From Synergistaceae bacterium (GTDB taxonomy: Bacteria; Synergistota; Synergistia; Synergistales; Synergistaceae), in assembly GCA_031274465.1 (NCBI GenBank), contig JAISQC010000218.1, positions 1 through 7,329 on the forward strand: a DNA stretch of 7,329 nt. Direction: 5' to 3'. Shown piece after piece: positions 5,894 through 7,329 of the stretch. The notes beneath the pieces are model-generated. The model was given only the letters and a program-made list of their open reading frames with translations, was not told where the DNA came from and made no database searches. Within the stretch, counting starts at the first letter, position 1. Each line of letters starts with the position of its first letter. A program made the translations under genes and the position numbers.

Positions 5894-7329
5894 ATGGTGG
5901 ATGAAATCCGCAATGGGGAATTGACTGCGCAGGCGCCGGAAAATCCGGTGGCGGAAGAGACGATGGAGAGCCTTATGGAACAGATAGGGGGGCTCGACGA
6001 CATACATCGCGGCAAGATGGTCGAAGGGGTCATAGTGGACTCCAGAGACGACGGCTGGCTTGTGGACGTGGGGTTCAAGTGCGAAGGCTTTCTCCCGCAG
6101 AAGGAGTGGACTCACCCGGTCCTCGTCGAGTCCGCGCAGGAGCCGGCCTTGGGGCGGCACGTCCGGGTGCAGGTGACCAATATCAGCCAGGGAGAGGAAG
6201 CCCAGCTGACATTGAGCCGGTGGCGCTGCGAATTCGACGAGAGATGGAACCGGCTCGAAGCGGAACTCGCGAAAAACGACATCGTCGAAGTGCGCGGCCT
6301 GCGCAAGGTCAAGGGCGGGCTCATCGTCGACTGCTTCGAGCTGGAGGGTTTCATTCCAATCTCGCACCTCGCCGAGGAAGGGCGGGGGGTCAACCCCGGC
6401 AGGCTCGTGGACCAGACTTTTCCGGCCAAGGTGATCGAGCACGACCGCCGCAAGCGCCGCTTCGTCCTGTCGAGGCGTTCCATCCTCGAGGAGGAGCTTG
6501 GCGTGGAGCGCGAGAAATTCTACGATTCCGTCCACGAGGGCGACGTGCTCGAAGGAGAGGTCAGCAGCATCACCAACTTCGGGGTGTTCGTGAACCTCGG
6601 CGCGATCGAGGGGCTGATCCACATCACCGAGCTGGCTTGGCAGCGCAACGCGAAGGCGAAGGACATCGTGAGCAAAGGCGATGTCGTCAAAGTGAAGGTC
6701 ATCGGCATCGACCGCGAGAAAAACCGCGTCTCGCTCTCGATGCGCCAGACGCTGCCCGACCCTTGGGAGTCGGTCGGAGAAAACTGGCCGAAGGACACCG
6801 AGACGGAGGGCACTGTCACCAACCTGACCGACTTCGGCGCGTTCGTCGAGATAGAGCCGGGCGTCGAGGGCCTGATACACATCGGGGACCTGAGCTGGAG
6901 CCGCATAAAGCACCCGAAGGAAGTTCTGAAGCGCGGGCAGAAGGTAAGGGTGGTGGTCCTCGACGCGGACACCGAACACAAGCGCATAAGCCTCGGCTTC
7001 AAGCAGCTCAACGACCCATGGCGCGACATAGAGTCCCGGTTTGCCAAAGACCGCGACGTGCCTGTCAAGGTCATCCGCCTCGCCGACTTCGGCGCTTTCG
7101 TGGAGCTCGAGCCGGGCGTCGAGGGGCTGATCCACATATCCCAGCTTAGCCGGGCGAGGGTGGAGAAGCCTGGCGACGTTTTGACCGTCGGGCAGGAGGT
7201 GACGGCCCGCATAATGGAGGTCGATCCCTCCACGCGGAGGATTCGCCTCTCGCTGAAGCCGCTGCAGTTCGACGACGAGCGGCGCGACGACGGCGCGCCT
7301 CACGGCGAGCGCCCCCGCCCGAAGCGCGA
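5894..7329 (+). CDS. rpsA: 30S ribosomal protein S1, S1-domain RNA-binding protein (3' partial)
   Basis: S1 holds mRNA at the small ribosomal subunit through repeated OB-fold S1 domains. From the ATG at 5894 there are 478 codons with no stop before the window edge. An acidic leader of about 39 residues comes first. Five S1 domains follow, at about 40-109, 128-195, 216-285, 301-371 and 386-456. The first two are divergent and lack the canonical RNA-binding aromatic pattern. Domains 3-5 are canonical, with NFGVFV or DFGAFVE followed by EGLIHI and ending in an R-(I/V)-(S/R)-L-(S/G) strand. After domain 5 comes a charged, probably disordered tail rich in Asp, Arg and Pro, which suggests the protein ends soon without a sixth domain. 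The upstream stop in this frame is at 5858-5860, so this is a separate gene and not an IspH fusion. A GTG at 5885 is an alternative start. Divergent first domains are typical of the ribosome-anchoring end of true S1 proteins. Confidence 0.93.
   Translation, partial: MVDEIRNGELTAQAPENPVAEETMESLMEQIGGLDDIHRGKMVEGVIVDSRDDGWLVDVGFKCEGFLPQKEWTHPVLVESAQEPALGRHVRVQVTNISQGEEAQLTLSRWRCEFDERWNRLEAELAKNDIVEVRGLRKVKGGLIVDCFELEGFIPISHLAEEGRGVNPGRLVDQTFPAKVIEHDRRKRRFVLSRRSILEEELGVEREKFYDSVHEGDVLEGEVSSITNFGVFVNLGAIEGLIHITELAWQRNAKAKDIVSKGDVVKVKVIGIDREKNRVSLSMRQTLPDPWESVGENWPKDTETEGTVTNLTDFGAFVEIEPGVEGLIHIGDLSWSRIKHPKEVLKRGQKVRVVVLDADTEHKRISLGFKQLNDPWRDIESRFAKDRDVPVKVIRLADFGAFVELEPGVEGLIHISQLSRARVEKPGDVLTVGQEVTARIMEVDPSTRRIRLSLKPLQFDDERRDDGAPHGERPRPKR
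6830..6883 (+). repeat. S1-domain internal repeat, copy 1 (domain 4)
   Basis: This 54-base segment of rpsA encodes DFGAFVEIEPGVEGLIHI. It is paired with a near-copy 255 bases (85 codons) downstream at 7085-7138. The protein segments differ at one residue (Ile for Leu), and most DNA differences are synonymous. This is conserved domain-core similarity within tandem S1 domains, not a mobile repeat. Confidence 0.8.
7085..7138 (+). repeat. S1-domain internal repeat, copy 2 (domain 5)
   Basis: This is the partner of the segment at 6830-6883, encoding DFGAFVELEPGVEGLIHI. It spans the middle of the OB fold in the fifth S1 domain, including the RNA-facing Phe residues. Confidence 0.8.

Noticed and set aside
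5834..7303. 489-codon open frame on the minus strand across rpsA
   Set aside because: The plus strand encodes five clear S1 domains here. The repeated look of the antisense product mirrors those domains.

Overview
The window is a compact, entirely plus-strand housekeeping block of five genes: mutS (5' end cut by the window), mutL, miaA, ispH and a ribosomal protein S1 gene, rpsA (3' end cut). The DNA is GC-rich, yet it uses AGG for Arg and ATA for Ile freely. MutL carries the nicking-endonuclease motifs that E. coli MutL lacks. A short clostridial-type IspH sits directly beside S1. Together these point to an anaerobic lineage such as Synergistota or a GC-rich relative of the clostridia. That placement is inferred from gene order and codon flavour and was not tested.

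Layout: positions 1-2322 encode MutS from the end of its mismatch-binding domain to its C-terminus. MutL follows at 2319 with an ATGA stop/start overlap, MiaA at 4103 with a second ATGA overlap, and IspH at 5038 with a GTGA overlap. After a gap of about 22 bases holding the strongest Shine-Dalgarno sequence of the window, S1 begins at 5894 (or at a GTG at 5885) and runs off the right edge. No stretch longer than 300 bases lacks a gene. I see no RNA gene, mobile element, CRISPR array or factor-independent terminator.

Functionally, mutS and mutL form the methyl-independent mismatch repair pair: MutS finds the mismatch and MutL nicks the strand, and both carry candidate sliding-clamp-binding peptides. 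miaA modifies tRNA with a prenyl group. ispH makes the isopentenyl and dimethylallyl diphosphates that supply MiaA's prenyl donor, so these two neighbours are metabolically linked. rpsA serves translation initiation. The three 4-base overlaps imply one transcript with translational coupling. A candidate extended -10 element inside the end of miaA suggests that ispH-rpsA may also be transcribed on its own. I did not find a new biological system here; the points worth checking are variant motifs and the arrangement of the ispH-rpsA junction.
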